Part shown: positions 24,109-32,924 of the stretch, in pieces
Numbering within the stretch: position 1 is the first letter of the stretch
Layout: the number at the start of each line of letters is the position of its first letter
Program-made: the position numbers and the translations under genes
Assembly: GCF_003816055.1 (NCBI RefSeq)
Contig: NZ_CP033906.1
Span: 930,001-994,000 of the forward strand
DNA length: 64,000 nt
Direction: 5' to 3'
DNA from: Bacillus sp. FJAT-42376
Lineage (GTDB): Bacteria > Bacillota > Bacilli > Bacillales > Bacillaceae
The notes under the pieces: model-generated
Seen by the model: the letters and a program-made list of their open reading frames with translations, nothing else
Database searches by the model: none
Told to the model about the DNA's origin: nothing

Positions 24109-24672
24109 TTAACGGCGGCCTTTTCTCATGGAGAAAAAGATCGCGGCAACCGCAGCAACAGCCAATATGGAGCCGATGATCACGATGGTGCTGTCGTTCG
24201 CTGGCTCTGAAGCCGTCTTTTCTTTTGCTGCCGGTGCTTCTTTTTTCTCTGTAGCAGGAGCTTCTTTTTTCTCAGCAGCCGGAGCCTGCTCGGTTTTCTC
24301 CTCGGAATCTGCAGCAGGAGCGGGTACATTTAAGGTGAACTCCATGGAATCTTTTATGACGTGTCCATCAGCGCCAACGATATCCCAGTTTACCGTATAC
24401 GAACCGTTCTCCATTTGTTCAGGAAGAGTTCCGGTAAGCGTACTGCCGTTTATTTGGACATTCTGAACCGGCACCTCTGTTCCATCTTTCGAAACTTTAA
24501 AGGTACTGGACTCTTCAATTTTCGTGCTGAACGTAAGATCAATCTGATTTAGTTTCTCAGTGACTTCTGCACCCTGTTCAGGGTTTGAACTCTCTAACTC
24601 AGAGTGGGCGAGAGCACCGGTCTGATGAAAGGTTAAAAAGGCGAATAATAAAAGAACAATGATTTTTTTCAT
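24109..24672 (-). CDS. Exported CopC-domain copper-binding protein
   Basis: A 187-aa protein with signal peptide 1-24, a CopC beta-barrel (residues 25-115), a low-complexity Ala/Glu/Lys/Pro linker with repeats APA(A/T)EKKEAPA, and a C-terminal membrane helix (IVIIGSILAVAAVAAIFF) plus RKGRR. The mature protein starts HSELESSNPEQGAEV, so the N-terminal His and the HSxLxxSxP motif form the expected Cu(II) site. AAAGGAG before the ATG at 24672 gives this start; the frame is open to 24696. It is a membrane-tethered metallochaperone. Confidence 0.87.
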   Translation of the reverse strand: MKKIIVLLLFAFLTFHQTGALAHSELESSNPEQGAEVTEKLNQIDLTFSTKIEESSTFKVSKDGTEVPVQNVQINGSTLTGTLPEQMENGSYTVNWDIVGADGHVIKDSMEFTLNVPAPAADSEEKTEQAPAAEKKEAPATEKKEAPAAKEKTASEPANDSTIVIIGSILAVAAVAAIFFSMRKGRR

Positions 24673-24838
24673 ATCACTTACTCCTTTCAGGGTCACTTTT
24701 TATTTTACCAATATTTCGGCCGGATACATGCATAAAGTGTGTTCAATTGTTGAAAAGCATCATTTTTTAGTGGATGGCGGATAATCCGGCCAATGCATGA
24801 AAAAACTATGGGAAATGAAGCTGGAAGGAGATTCTCCC

Positions 24839-25627
24839 ATGAAAATGAAGCAAATCACGATTTGTTTAGCTGTGCTCTTATCTGTGTGTTTTTCAAGCAT
24901 TTACATGACGGAAGCGAAAACAAAAGTTCCCTCATCGGTTCTTGATATTTCCAAGGAAAACACCTATCCCAATCCGGCACAGAACCTTCCGTATCTGCAG
25001 CCGAGTGAACTGGCAAGAGAGCTCGCTGAATCATCAACCGTACCTATAGAAAATCCGGACCTGATCAAACAGCTGAATGAAACAACGATTTCAGATTCGC
25101 CGCTTGCCGTCGGCTACCGGGCCACCATTTACCTTGGACACTGGGCTTTGAACTATGAATCCAGTGAGACAGCAGCCAACTGGGAATACCAGCGCATCAA
25201 CTCGAATCTCTCTGACAACCGCGGAGGGAAAGCAGCAGCTCAAATTCACTACAAACAAAACGACCAGAAAAAAGTAAGAGGCGGCCTTACATCCGAAGTC
25301 CCTATGGTCGATGATGTCAAAAACATGATGCTGCTCAAAGCCATGAAAAAAACGAGCCTGCCGCTATCGTTTGAAACCATCATCGGCGCAGGAACCAAAA
25401 AGGACCAAATCTACAACGTACCGGTGAAGAAAATGGGCTACCTTTACGCCTACGCTCCAGCCATCAGCGAAAAAGGGAAAGTCACATATGGAGAAGTATA
25501 CCTGGATCTAAAAGGGAACAAGCGGAAAATCATCGTGAAAAACGTGACCTCTCAAGGAATCGGAGCATGGATTCCTGTGCAGGACCATTTGTCATTCGGT
25601 TACATGGTATCGGACCGCCCGAGATAA
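24839..25627 (+). CDS. yfkD: YfkD family exported protein
   Basis: A 262-aa secreted or membrane-associated protein of the YfkD family, function unknown. Signal peptide is residues 1-25 (MKMKQITICLAVLLSVCFSS). The mature part has VLDISKENTYPNPAQNLPYL, the GYRATIYLGHWALNYES block and a C-terminal DHLSFGYMVSDRPR. GGAAGGAG 9 bases before the ATG at 24839 sets the start; the frame is open from 24797. Position after yfkE and before yfkAB fits B. subtilis order, with an IS element inserted downstream. Confidence 0.85.
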   Translation: MKMKQITICLAVLLSVCFSSIYMTEAKTKVPSSVLDISKENTYPNPAQNLPYLQPSELARELAESSTVPIENPDLIKQLNETTISDSPLAVGYRATIYLGHWALNYESSETAANWEYQRINSNLSDNRGGKAAAQIHYKQNDQKKVRGGLTSEVPMVDDVKNMMLLKAMKKTSLPLSFETIIGAGTKKDQIYNVPVKKMGYLYAYAPAISEKGKVTYGEVYLDLKGNKRKIIVKNVTSQGIGAWIPVQDHLSFGYMVSDRPR

Positions 25628-25639
25628 TCAGCGGGTAAT

Positions 25640-25671
25640 CACCGTTCAGGGAAGCTGGACGGTGTTTTTTT
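25640..25671 (+). terminator. Terminator of yfkD
   Basis: Stem CACCGTTC / GGACGGTG (one G-U), 9-nt loop, then T7. Confidence 0.85.
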
Positions 25672-25831
25672 AGCTTTGAAGAGAGGGAGTGTGACGGTTA
25701 CGGGCGGGAGTTTGTCGGTTACGGGCAAAAGTGTGTCGGTTACGGGCAAAAGCTTGTCGATTGCGGGCAAAAGCGGTTGAGCCCCCTAATTTTGGACACG
25801 CTCTTCCGAATTCTAATGTTTTCTCCGTTTT

Positions 25832-26707
25832 TCAAAGAGCGATCTTTCTAGGTTTTACTTCACCCTTTTTATGTTTCTGAAAATAGACAGCTGGAGGCCA
25901 GTCCTCAAGGCTTCCATGCAGTCTTTTGTTATTGTAAAACTGAATGTATTCCTTCACGACTTCATTGGCCTCTTCGAATGTCTGGAATTCGTGCCGCTGG
26001 TAACACTCTCGTTCGAGGACGCTATGAAAGGACTCGATATAAGCATTCAAATTAGGTGACTTTGGAGGAATTCGTTCATGCTCCAGCCTTTCTTTGTTTT
26101 CCAGGCAGAACTCTTGAAATTGGATCCCGATAAACTGGGGTCCATTATCGGTTCTAAGCACCAGCTTCTCTTCGCCGGAATTTTCTATTTTACGGGCTCT
26201 CAGAGCCGTCTTAAGCATTTTTGTGATATCTTTCCCGCCACATGTTCTCCCTAAATAAAAGCCGACAATCTTCCGATCGTACACGTCTATCGCGCTTGCC
26301 AGGTAGAAAAAACGCTCTATGCCTGGGATGTATCCATATTTGATGTCAATCTGCCACATTTGATTTGGACCTGTGACGATTCGATTCCTGGCAATCTTTC
26401 TGGGGTACTTATTGTTTCGAATTTTTAAAGGGAACAGGATCCCCATTTCCTTGCACAGACGGTACACCTTCTTTTTACTGATGGTCAGATGGTGCTTCCG
26501 TTTTAGGCAGCTTGTCAGTTTCCGATACCCATAGACCGCCTCCATACCACCGATCAGCTTGACCAGGTACGCTTTGATTTGCTCGTCAGATACACGTTTT
26601 CCTTTTGAGTCTAAGGAAAAACCGGGGATAGGCCTTCCGCCAGCTACCCTTTTCGCCGGAATGGGATTGGCCTGTTGATAATAGTAAGTGGACTTAGATA
26701 TTCCCAC
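25832..26707 (-). CDS. IS3-family transposase OrfB (DDE integrase domain), copy 1
   Basis: 291 aa as counted from an internal ATG; in the natural product the frame opens upstream at the A-run near 26787 and is joined to OrfA by -1 frameshifting. An HTH_21-like segment (residues 45-100) precedes the rve integrase core: Asp121 in WQIDIKY, Asp187 in RTDNGPQF and Glu225 in NAYIESF. FYNNKRLHGSL is the typical C-terminal motif. It appears intact. It differs from copy 2 at three residues (Asp33/Asn, Arg154/Lys, Lys173/Asn). Confidence 0.93.
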   Translation of the reverse strand: MGISKSTYYYQQANPIPAKRVAGGRPIPGFSLDSKGKRVSDEQIKAYLVKLIGGMEAVYGYRKLTSCLKRKHHLTISKKKVYRLCKEMGILFPLKIRNNKYPRKIARNRIVTGPNQMWQIDIKYGYIPGIERFFYLASAIDVYDRKIVGFYLGRTCGGKDITKMLKTALRARKIENSGEEKLVLRTDNGPQFIGIQFQEFCLENKERLEHERIPPKSPNLNAYIESFHSVLERECYQRHEFQTFEEANEVVKEYIQFYNNKRLHGSLEDWPPAVYFQKHKKGEVKPRKIAL

Positions 26708-26775
26708 AATGTTGATTACCCGAGTGACCGCAAACCCGGCTTCTACCCATTCTTTTGCGAATTCGACTTTATCGG

Positions 26776-27084
26776 TTAGCGTTTCGATTTTTTTTTTATC
26801 ATTTCTCGAAGCATTTCAACTTCCAGCTCTTTTTCCCCTAACAGTTTCATGGCTTGATCATATTTTTTCTGGATCTCATCCGTACCAGAGTTTTCAGAAA
26901 GGGGAGAGACACCCTCCATTTTCATCTCTAATTCGACTTCATCCCGATACTGGCGCACCCACCCAGACAGAGTAGAAGGAGCTACTGATAATTTCCTGGC
27001 TAGGAAAGCCGTATTGCCGGACTCTAATGCCATTCTGACATATTTCTTCTTTACGTCCTCAATCGGACCATTCTTTCTCTTCAT
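26776..27084 (-). CDS. IS3-family OrfA (HTH DNA-binding), copy 1
   Basis: A 102-aa protein with the helix-turn-helix AFLARKLSVAPSTLSGWVRQY (about residues 22-42) and a C-terminal leucine-zipper-like coiled coil (KKYDQAMKLLGEKELEVEML). The start MKRKNG has GAGGAG upstream; the frame is open further to a TTG at 27138. It ends in an A10 run (MIKKKSKR), the slippery site for -1 frameshifting into OrfB. Confidence 0.9.
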   Translation of the reverse strand: MKRKNGPIEDVKKKYVRMALESGNTAFLARKLSVAPSTLSGWVRQYRDEVELEMKMEGVSPLSENSGTDEIQKKYDQAMKLLGEKELEVEMLREMIKKKSKR

Positions 27085-27402
27085 CTTGGCCTCATCTCCT
27101 CTGCCCTCATTATATTTAGAATGAGTGGAGGTGTCCAAACTAGTTAGGGGGCCTGAGAGAAAGCTTGTCGATTGCGGGCAAAAGCTTGTCGATTACGGGC
27201 AAAAGTGTGTCGATTGCGGGCAAAAGCTTGTCGGTTACGAGCAAAAGCTTGTCGGTTACGAGCAAAAGCTTGTCGGTTACGGGCGGGAGTTTGTCGGTTA
27301 TGGGCAAAAACGTGTCGATTACGGGCAAAATTATGTCGATTACGGCCAAAACAGGGATTTGCGTCTGCCATATGCAGGATTGAACAACATTTAAAACCGC
27401 AT

Positions 27403-27439
27403 CCAAAAAAAACTGCAAAGCCCTAAGGCTTTACAGTTT
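27403..27439 (-). terminator. Terminator of yfkAB
   Basis: 13-bp stem AAACTGTAAAGCC / GGCTTTGCAGTTT (one A-C mismatch), followed by T8 on the minus strand; the left arm contains the stop codon. Confidence 0.88.
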
Positions 27440-28552
27440 AGCTTTCTTCACGGTGAAATCTTCATTGGCATAATAGCTGTTCTTCACCAGAATATTCGGA
27501 CCGAGGCATTGCACGCTCGGACAGTGGCAGCTTAGGGACTTGGCGATCGCTGAACCGGACCACTTTTCATAGGCACTTTCAAGAGTGGATGTCTGAATAT
27601 TCCCGAGTGGAGGGGTATCTCCAAAGTCTGTTACAATGACTTCGCCTGTAAAAATATTCACGTTCAGGCGGGAGCGGCCATCCGGATCATTCCGGACCGT
27701 TACATTTTTGGAAGCACGCAGTCTTCTCATCAGCTTCAAGTCTTCTTCGGAATCGCTGCATGCGTAAAACGGCAAGGTCCCGAACAGCATCCACACATCT
27801 TCATTCCGCACGTCCAGCAGATGATGGATCGCTTGGCGTGTTTCCTCAAGGGAAAGTGTTTCAAGCGCGCTTGCAAAGTCACTTGGGTACATAGGATGCA
27901 CCTCATGCCTTTGACACAGCATTTCCTCTGTAATCTGCTTGTGGATTTTCTCGAGGTGAGGGAGTGTGCGCTTATTCAGCATCGTCTCTGCGGACACGGT
28001 TACACCGGCAGCCACAAGCGCCCGGCTGTTTTCGACCATCCGGTCAAAATACTTTGCCCGCTGCTCAAATGTCGGCTTTTTCTCCATCATCGCGAAGCCG
28101 CCTTCCGCGAAGTCCTCCATCGTACCCCAGTTATGGGAGATATGCAGAACATCCAGGTAAGGAATGATTTTTTCATACCGTGCCAAATCAAGCGTCAAGT
28201 TGGAATTAATCTGAGTGCGCACACCGCGTTCATGCGCATACTTCAACAGCGGTACCACATAGTTGTTCACCGACTTCATCGACATCATCGGCTCACCGCC
28301 TGTAATACTGAACGACCGCAGATTCGGAATTTCATCCAAACGGCGGATCAGCAGGTCCAAAGGAAGCGCGTTCGGATCCTTCGGTGTCAGCGTATAGCCG
28401 ACGGCGCAATGCTCACACCTCATGTTGCAAAGCGTTGTCGTCGTGAACTCGACGTTGGTGAGCATCGGCTTTCCATATTGTTCTATGTCCATATAAGCTT
28501 CCCACGGGTCGTAGGAAGGAGTAATAGGGGGTAAACTGTGAGTAGTGCTCAT
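27431..28552 (-). CDS. yfkAB: Radical SAM protein YfkAB
   Basis: A 373-aa radical S-adenosylmethionine protein of the YfkAB type (two genes, yfkA and yfkB, in older B. subtilis annotation). The [4Fe-4S] site is CNMRCEHC (Cys42, Cys46, Cys49), followed by the GGEPMMS motif. The C-terminal part has extra cysteines (SCHCPSVQCLGPN) that could hold a second cluster. The reaction is not known. AAGGAG before the ATG at 28552 sets the start; the open frame begins at 28660. It is divergent from yfjT. Confidence 0.9.
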   Translation of the reverse strand: MSTTHSLPPITPSYDPWEAYMDIEQYGKPMLTNVEFTTTTLCNMRCEHCAVGYTLTPKDPNALPLDLLIRRLDEIPNLRSFSITGGEPMMSMKSVNNYVVPLLKYAHERGVRTQINSNLTLDLARYEKIIPYLDVLHISHNWGTMEDFAEGGFAMMEKKPTFEQRAKYFDRMVENSRALVAAGVTVSAETMLNKRTLPHLEKIHKQITEEMLCQRHEVHPMYPSDFASALETLSLEETRQAIHHLLDVRNEDVWMLFGTLPFYACSDSEEDLKLMRRLRASKNVTVRNDPDGRSRLNVNIFTGEVIVTDFGDTPPLGNIQTSTLESAYEKWSGSAIAKSLSCHCPSVQCLGPNILVKNSYYANEDFTVKKAKL

Positions 28553-28688
28553 CGAAAAAACTCCTTTAATAGACGTACATGTAAATAAAATCACAAAATT
28601 CATCTTATCACGAAACCTTGTATTCGTGCAGTTGTCAATTCCCGAGAAATCCGCTACCATGAAAACGGTGAAAGGAGTGAACAGAAAA

Positions 28689-28886
28689 ATGGGAAACGCG
28701 ACAAAAGATAAAGACTCACAAATAGATTATTTAAAAAACCGCCTGAATATGTTCATGGAGGTCATCGATTCAATGGATCCGGAATCAACGGATCTTGAAG
28801 ATGTGGACCGCCTGATTCAGATGCTGGATGATTTAGAGGTTAAATTCGACCGTTTTAAAAAGGATTGGGATCAGGAAGAAGAGTGA
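28689..28886 (+). CDS. yfjT: YfjT family small protein (SE1561-like)
   Basis: A 65-aa acidic, helical, soluble protein beginning MGNATKDKDSQIDYLKNRLN, with the repeated acidic core DPESTDLEDVDRLIQMLDDL. Family of unknown function found next to yfkAB in bacilli. AAAGGAGTGA lies 10 bases before the ATG at 28689; the longer frame from 28545 overlaps the yfkAB promoter and is not supported. Confidence 0.8.
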   Translation: MGNATKDKDSQIDYLKNRLNMFMEVIDSMDPESTDLEDVDRLIQMLDDLEVKFDRFKKDWDQEEE

Positions 28887-28888
28887 GG

Positions 28889-28915
28889 AGATCATCTTAG
28901 GGTGGTCTTTTTTTT
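28889..28915 (+). terminator. Terminator of yfjT
   Basis: AGATCATC-TTAG-GGTGGTCT with two G-U pairs, followed by T8. Confidence 0.78.
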
Positions 28916-28999
28916 GCATGCAAAAAGAAAAACTTTTCTAGTATATGGAGAAATCATGTAATATAAGGAAGGGAATACATCAGATGGGAGAGAAGCATA

Positions 29000-29947
29000 A
29001 TGCATGCACAGCCTTTATTTTTCGGGCCGGTCTTCAAAGAAAGAATTTGGGGAGGGAGCAATTTGGCTTCCTTTGGGTATGAGCTGCCTTTTGAACAGAC
29101 TGGGGAATGCTGGGCTTTTTCAGCGCATCCAAACGGCCAGAGCACCGTGGAGAATGGAGAATTGGCAGGGAAAACGCTGGGAGAACTTTGGGAGCAGCAC
29201 CGGGAATTGTTCGGTCATCTTCCAGGGGATCGTTTTCCGCTTTTGACAAAAATACTAGATGCAAACCATGATCTATCTGTACAGGTTCATCCTGACGATG
29301 GGTATGCAATGGAACATGAACAAGGTGAACTGGGCAAAACAGAGTGCTGGTATGTTATCGATTGTGAAGAAGGAGCAGAGCTCATTTTCGGCCATCATGC
29401 CCGGACAAAAGAAGAGCTTGAACAATGGATTGACGAAGGGACATGGGATCAGCTTCTGCGCAGGATTCCTATTAAAAAAGGGGATTTTTTCTATGTGCCG
29501 AGCGGAACCGTTCATGCTCTCTGCAAGGGATCGGTCGTTCTTGAAACTCAGCAGAATTCAGATACAACCTACCGGCTGTATGACTATGACAGAAGAGACG
29601 CATCCGGAAGCCTGCGTGAACTTCATCTTGATAAATCAAAGGACGTCATTACGGTTCCGCACGCCATGGATTCACTGAATATTCAAATAGATGCTGTTCC
29701 CGGTAAGAAGGTTACGCAATATGTGAATGTGAATCATTTTACTGTCTGCAAATGGGAGATTGATGGGGAAGCCGAGTTCGTTCAGGATCAGCCATTTTTA
29801 CTTTGCTCTGTCATTGAAGGTGAGGGGACTCTTATTAAGGCCGGGATGAGCTACCGTTTGAAAAAAGGAATGCATTTCCTTGTTCCGCACGCATTTGGGG
29901 ATTTTAAACTGAGCGGTTCAGCTCAATTAATTGTTTCACATGTATAG
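29000..29947 (+). CDS. manA: Mannose-6-phosphate isomerase
   Basis: It interconverts mannose-6-phosphate and fructose-6-phosphate in the cytosol. The 315-aa short Firmicutes form of type I PMI is seen: IWGGSNLASFGYELP, GECWAFSAHPNGQS, the zinc ligands in VQVHPDDGYA and GKTECWYV, then VPSGTVHALCKGSVVLETQQNSD and the catalytic-lid YRLYDYDRRD. GGGAGAG precedes the ATG. It has its own terminator but lies directly upstream of the mannosidase/sugar locus, to which it would supply the exit step to glycolysis. Confidence 0.94.
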   Translation: MHAQPLFFGPVFKERIWGGSNLASFGYELPFEQTGECWAFSAHPNGQSTVENGELAGKTLGELWEQHRELFGHLPGDRFPLLTKILDANHDLSVQVHPDDGYAMEHEQGELGKTECWYVIDCEEGAELIFGHHARTKEELEQWIDEGTWDQLLRRIPIKKGDFFYVPSGTVHALCKGSVVLETQQNSDTTYRLYDYDRRDASGSLRELHLDKSKDVITVPHAMDSLNIQIDAVPGKKVTQYVNVNHFTVCKWEIDGEAEFVQDQPFLLCSVIEGEGTLIKAGMSYRLKKGMHFLVPHAFGDFKLSGSAQLIVSHV

Positions 29948-30010
29948 GAAAACTTGAAATTCAAACATAGAACTTATTTAAGAATAATAATTGTCAGGAA
30001 ACTTACTGAT

Positions 30011-30048
30011 AAAGACAATACTGGAAAACAGCTATTGTCTTTTTTTTT
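30011..30048 (+). terminator. Terminator of manA
   Basis: Stem AAAGACAATA / TATTGTCTTT followed by a long T run. Confidence 0.9.
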
Positions 30049-30159
30049 ATGGGCGAAATAACTCAGGATGGTTTAAGGTCAAAGGACCTGTTCTTGAAGA
30101 ATCCAAATGAAAATAAATTTCAGAAATTATTAATTTATTAAAATTTTTTCAAAAACTGC

Positions 30160-30188
30160 TTGTGCCATTTCGAACCTGCGTTTATTAT
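30160..30188 (+). promoter_or_regulatory. SigA promoter of the GHL10 gene
   Basis: TTGTGC (30160-30165), 17-bp spacer, TATTAT (30183-30188), 84 bases before the start codon. Confidence 0.6.
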
Positions 30189-30194
30189 AAAAAC

Positions 30195-30209
30195 TTGAAA
30201 GCGCTACCA
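30195..30209 (+). promoter_or_regulatory. CcpA site (cre), perfect consensus match
   Basis: TTGAAAGCGCTACCA matches WTGNAANCGNWNNCW at all positions and sits at about +1 to +15 of the promoter above, the position expected for carbon catabolite repression. Confidence 0.85.
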
Positions 30210-30271
30210 AGACATCTGTGACGATTCTTTCTTCCTCTTCCAGCGCAAATAACCGAAAAGGAGAACAAAGA

Positions 30272-32635
30272 ATGAACAAAAAAACGAGAGTCATGTCCGG
30301 TTCCGTCCTTGTTTCAAGTCTTGTATTATCCTCGCTTGGGTTAACGGGAAATGCCGCTGACGCCCTGTCCAATCCGCCAGTAAATGTCATGACGGTTGAG
30401 GATCAATCAGGGGATCGAATGGCCATTAATGGTGTGAATCAGCTGGCTAATGACAATAAGCTCATTTTGTTCAATGATGCTTTCAGCTATTACACCGAAA
30501 CAAGAAAAGGCAGCAAAGAAGCGGTTTTAGAAAAAATCGGCCTCAATCAGTACAAGGTTGTCAAGCGAACAGATGGCGACAGTGCCATACCGGAAAACGG
30601 ATTGGTTCTTTCAACGGGGACTGTCCCTTCCGCAGAAGCTGCAAACTTCTTATCTCAGCTGAACATGGGGGAGACCATCAAGCTATATGAGCCGGTGGAA
30701 AAATCTCAGGAAAAAACCGCAAATGCCGTTGATCCAACGCGTGCATCAAATCCGGCAGGCGCCCCTTTCGATGGATTCAGAGGGCCGGATCAATTGATTG
30801 TTTATACACCTGCATTTGGTGAAACAACGAAGACCAATCCATACGGATATGAAATTACGGTGGAAAATGGATTTGTTACGAAGCTTGGCGGGGGAGGTTC
30901 AAAGATTCCAAAGAATGGATTTGTTGTAAGCGGACATGGCATCGCTTCACAGTGGATTTCCGCCAATTCCATCATCGGGGCTAAAGTGTCCGTCGATGCG
31001 AACGGATTAGTAAAAATAACGCAGGACGTAGACAGCTTTGCTTTCCAAAGTGAACAGGCGATTAACCAGGCAAAGGCTTCTATTGCCAAAGCAAAAGCAG
31101 AATTCATTGATGCCGATCTGCCAAATGCAGAGCAGGCCCTTCAATTGGGACAGGACCTGCTTGAAAAAGCAAAAGCGGAAACAGATTCTGCTGCAGCACT
31201 TGATTTTACCCGCCAGGCAACCCAGGCTGCTTATGATGCATATTACTATTCTCTGCCTTCTCATGCAGCTGAGCAGCGAGCGATTTGGTACCGGCCTGAA
31301 GAGACAACGCTTGAGGGAGTGAAACAGGTATTGGACCGGATGGAGAAGGCAGGCTTTAATTCCGTTTACCTGGAAACAACGTTCCATGGTTATACCATCT
31401 ATCCAAGCAAAACAATGGAATCGTATGGGCTGCCTGCCCAGCATCCGAGATTCCAGAACGCTCAGTACGGCCAATACGGCAAAGACTTGCTGAAGGCGTA
31501 TGTGAAGGAAGGGAAAAAGCGCGGTTTATCGATCCAGGCGTGGACAGATGGCTTTATGGTAGGGGAAAGCAGTCTTGGAACCCCATCCCAGTTTGTTAAA
31601 TATCCGGAATGGGCAGCCATTCAGCGGAATAATACGACAGGGAAGCCGGCTCCTGATTCATCAAGCAAATATTATTGGCTGGATATTGCCCAGCCAAAGG
31701 TGCAGCAGTTTATGCTCGATATATATAAAGAGATGCAGGCAGATTACGATATTAAAGGGCTGAATATTGACTATATGCGCTACCCTCACCAGCCTTTTGA
31801 GAAGAGCTATGGGTTTAGCAGTGCGGTTCGGAAAGCATATACGGAGCAATTTGGAACCGACCCATACACCCTTGATCCAAAAACGGATCCCGAACAATGG
31901 GAGAGATGGACGAAATGGCTTCAATCCAGGGAAAATGAGTTCGTGGAAAAACTGCATGACCAGTCCAAACAATTGGATCCTAAATTTATGATGACAGCCA
32001 CACCGGAGCCGGGACCTGAAGCGGCTCTTATAAGCGATTGGAAGGATGATATCGACGGGGTCATTCCGCAGGCGTACGGACACGATTTCAACAGCATTCA
32101 AAAAACGGTGCAGGATAGCAAAAAGCTGATGCCTGAAGGAACGATGTATTACACGGGAATCTATTCGTTTTACCATCATCTAAGCGAGATGGCGAGCGTG
32201 GATGATGTAATGTCGGCCAAGCACGGAACTTCAGGGGTGAACATGTTTGCATTCGGACAGGCAAGCGCTCCGTCTGTAGATGCTCTTGGCAAAGGGCCTT
32301 GGCGCGAAAAAGCGGTAAATCCGGGTGAAGAGCCCATTTTAGCCGCGCAAACTGTTTTGAAGAAGATGGATGAGCAGCTTAAATCTATTTATTTGAAGCA
32401 GGGGGCTGTAAACAAAAAAGAAGCCGATCATTTGAAGCAGGGAATCCGGATCATGACACTCGCAGTTCAGACAAATCCTGAAAAAAGCGGCAGGGCTTTC
32501 GAATCGTTCATCAGCTATATAACAACATTAATTGAACAAGATAAAATCAGCGCTGCTGCAGGCGAAAGGATGAAGGAGCAGGCGGGAGAAGCTTCATTCT
32601 GGGTGGAATATGCAGTAAATCATCAAAATCAATAA
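30272..32635 (+). CDS. Secreted GHL10-type glycoside hydrolase
   Basis: A 787-aa exported protein. Signal peptide is residues 1-30 (MNKKTRVMSGSVLVSSLVLS). Residues 30-260 are an N-terminal beta-rich region of unknown type with an internal repeat (ENGLVLSTG / KNGFVVSGHG). Residues 265-330 form an Ala/Lys-rich coiled coil. Residues 335-620 are the glycosyl-hydrolase-like 10 (DUF187) barrel: AIWYRPEETTLEGVKQVLDR, SVYLETTFHGYTIYPS, IQAWTDGFMVG, KGLNIDYMRYPHQPF and MMTATPEPGP. The rest is a helical tail. AAAGGAG before the ATG at 30272 sets the start. It probably cuts a polysaccharide outside the cell to feed the importer that follows. Confidence 0.85.
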   Translation: MNKKTRVMSGSVLVSSLVLSSLGLTGNAADALSNPPVNVMTVEDQSGDRMAINGVNQLANDNKLILFNDAFSYYTETRKGSKEAVLEKIGLNQYKVVKRTDGDSAIPENGLVLSTGTVPSAEAANFLSQLNMGETIKLYEPVEKSQEKTANAVDPTRASNPAGAPFDGFRGPDQLIVYTPAFGETTKTNPYGYEITVENGFVTKLGGGGSKIPKNGFVVSGHGIASQWISANSIIGAKVSVDANGLVKITQDVDSFAFQSEQAINQAKASIAKAKAEFIDADLPNAEQALQLGQDLLEKAKAETDSAAALDFTRQATQAAYDAYYYSLPSHAAEQRAIWYRPEETTLEGVKQVLDRMEKAGFNSVYLETTFHGYTIYPSKTMESYGLPAQHPRFQNAQYGQYGKDLLKAYVKEGKKRGLSIQAWTDGFMVGESSLGTPSQFVKYPEWAAIQRNNTTGKPAPDSSSKYYWLDIAQPKVQQFMLDIYKEMQADYDIKGLNIDYMRYPHQPFEKSYGFSSAVRKAYTEQFGTDPYTLDPKTDPEQWERWTKWLQSRENEFVEKLHDQSKQLDPKFMMTATPEPGPEAALISDWKDDIDGVIPQAYGHDFNSIQKTVQDSKKLMPEGTMYYTGIYSFYHHLSEMASVDDVMSAKHGTSGVNMFAFGQASAPSVDALGKGPWREKAVNPGEEPILAAQTVLKKMDEQLKSIYLKQGAVNKKEADHLKQGIRIMTLAVQTNPEKSGRAFESFISYITTLIEQDKISAAAGERMKEQAGEASFWVEYAVNHQNQ

Positions 32636-32648
32636 GGAAATCAGAGAG

Positions 32649-32705
32649 AGACTGGCTTTATAGGTTCCTGCTCAGCAGGGACATTAGAGTCAGTCTTTCT
32701 TTTCC
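32649..32705 (+). terminator. Two-tier terminator after the GHL10 gene
   Basis: Outer stem AGACTGGCT / AGTCAGTCT encloses an inner hairpin GTTCCTGC / GCAGGGAC; TTTCTTTTCC follows. So the hydrolase is its own transcript. Confidence 0.75.
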
Positions 32706-32855
32706 GGAAGATTGATTCTGAATTTGAATTGATAACCGGCAGAAGCCTTGAAGCTGTTACTGAATCTGCAGAGTGGTTGCATAAAAAAGTCAAAATTCAA
32801 TGTTTATATGCTCGAACCATTTCGTTTAGAAATTAATTTTCAAAATAAAAATAAC

Positions 32856-32874
32856 TTGTAAAATAATTTTACAA
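32856..32874 (+). promoter_or_regulatory. Perfect palindrome just upstream of the importer promoter
   Basis: TTGTAAAATAATTTTACAA has 9-bp perfect arms around one base and ends 5 bp before the -35 element. It may be the binding site of a local regulator or activator. Confidence 0.55.
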
Positions 32875-32879
32875 AAGGA

Positions 32880-32908
32880 TTGAAAAATATTTACAGCCCT
32901 TGTATGAT
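32880..32908 (+). promoter_or_regulatory. SigA promoter of the importer operon
   Basis: TTGAAA (32880-32885), 17-bp spacer, TATGAT (32903-32908), about 60 bases before the lipoprotein gene. Confidence 0.75.
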
Positions 32909-32924
32909 GAATTTAAGTAAAGAT

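Larger units (their letters stand above)
25775..27159 (-). mobile_element. IS3-family insertion sequence, copy 1 (1385 bp)
   Basis: The ends are GGTTGAGCCCCCTAA... and ...TTAGGGGGCCTGAGAG, imperfect inverted repeats that share CCCCCTAA-TTTGGACAC. The 5-bp target duplication AAAGC is at 25770-25774 and 27160-27164. It carries orfA and orfB on the minus strand. It is almost identical to copy 2 at 55363-56747, in opposite orientation. Confidence 0.93.
25693..27355. repeat. Array of 13 units of 21 bp, split by an IS element
   Basis: The unit is GTCGATTACGGGCAAAAGCTT and close variants. Four units are at 25693-25774 and nine at 27167-27355. Removing the IS (25775-27159) and one copy of the 5-bp duplication rebuilds the fourth unit exactly. 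Because 21 is a multiple of 3, several frames are open and give heptapeptide ORFs on both strands; these are not genes. Confidence 0.9.

Noticed and set aside
25693..27355. Possible CRISPR array
   Set aside because: The units are directly adjacent with no spacers, and no cas genes are present.
27125..27426. Open frames made of heptapeptide repeats on both strands of the 21-bp array
   Set aside because: A 21-bp unit keeps several frames open by arithmetic. There are no ribosome sites and one frame starts in the IS terminus.
27821..28534. 237-codon plus-strand frame opposite yfkAB
   Set aside because: It is antisense to a clear radical SAM gene, with no domain and no start signals.
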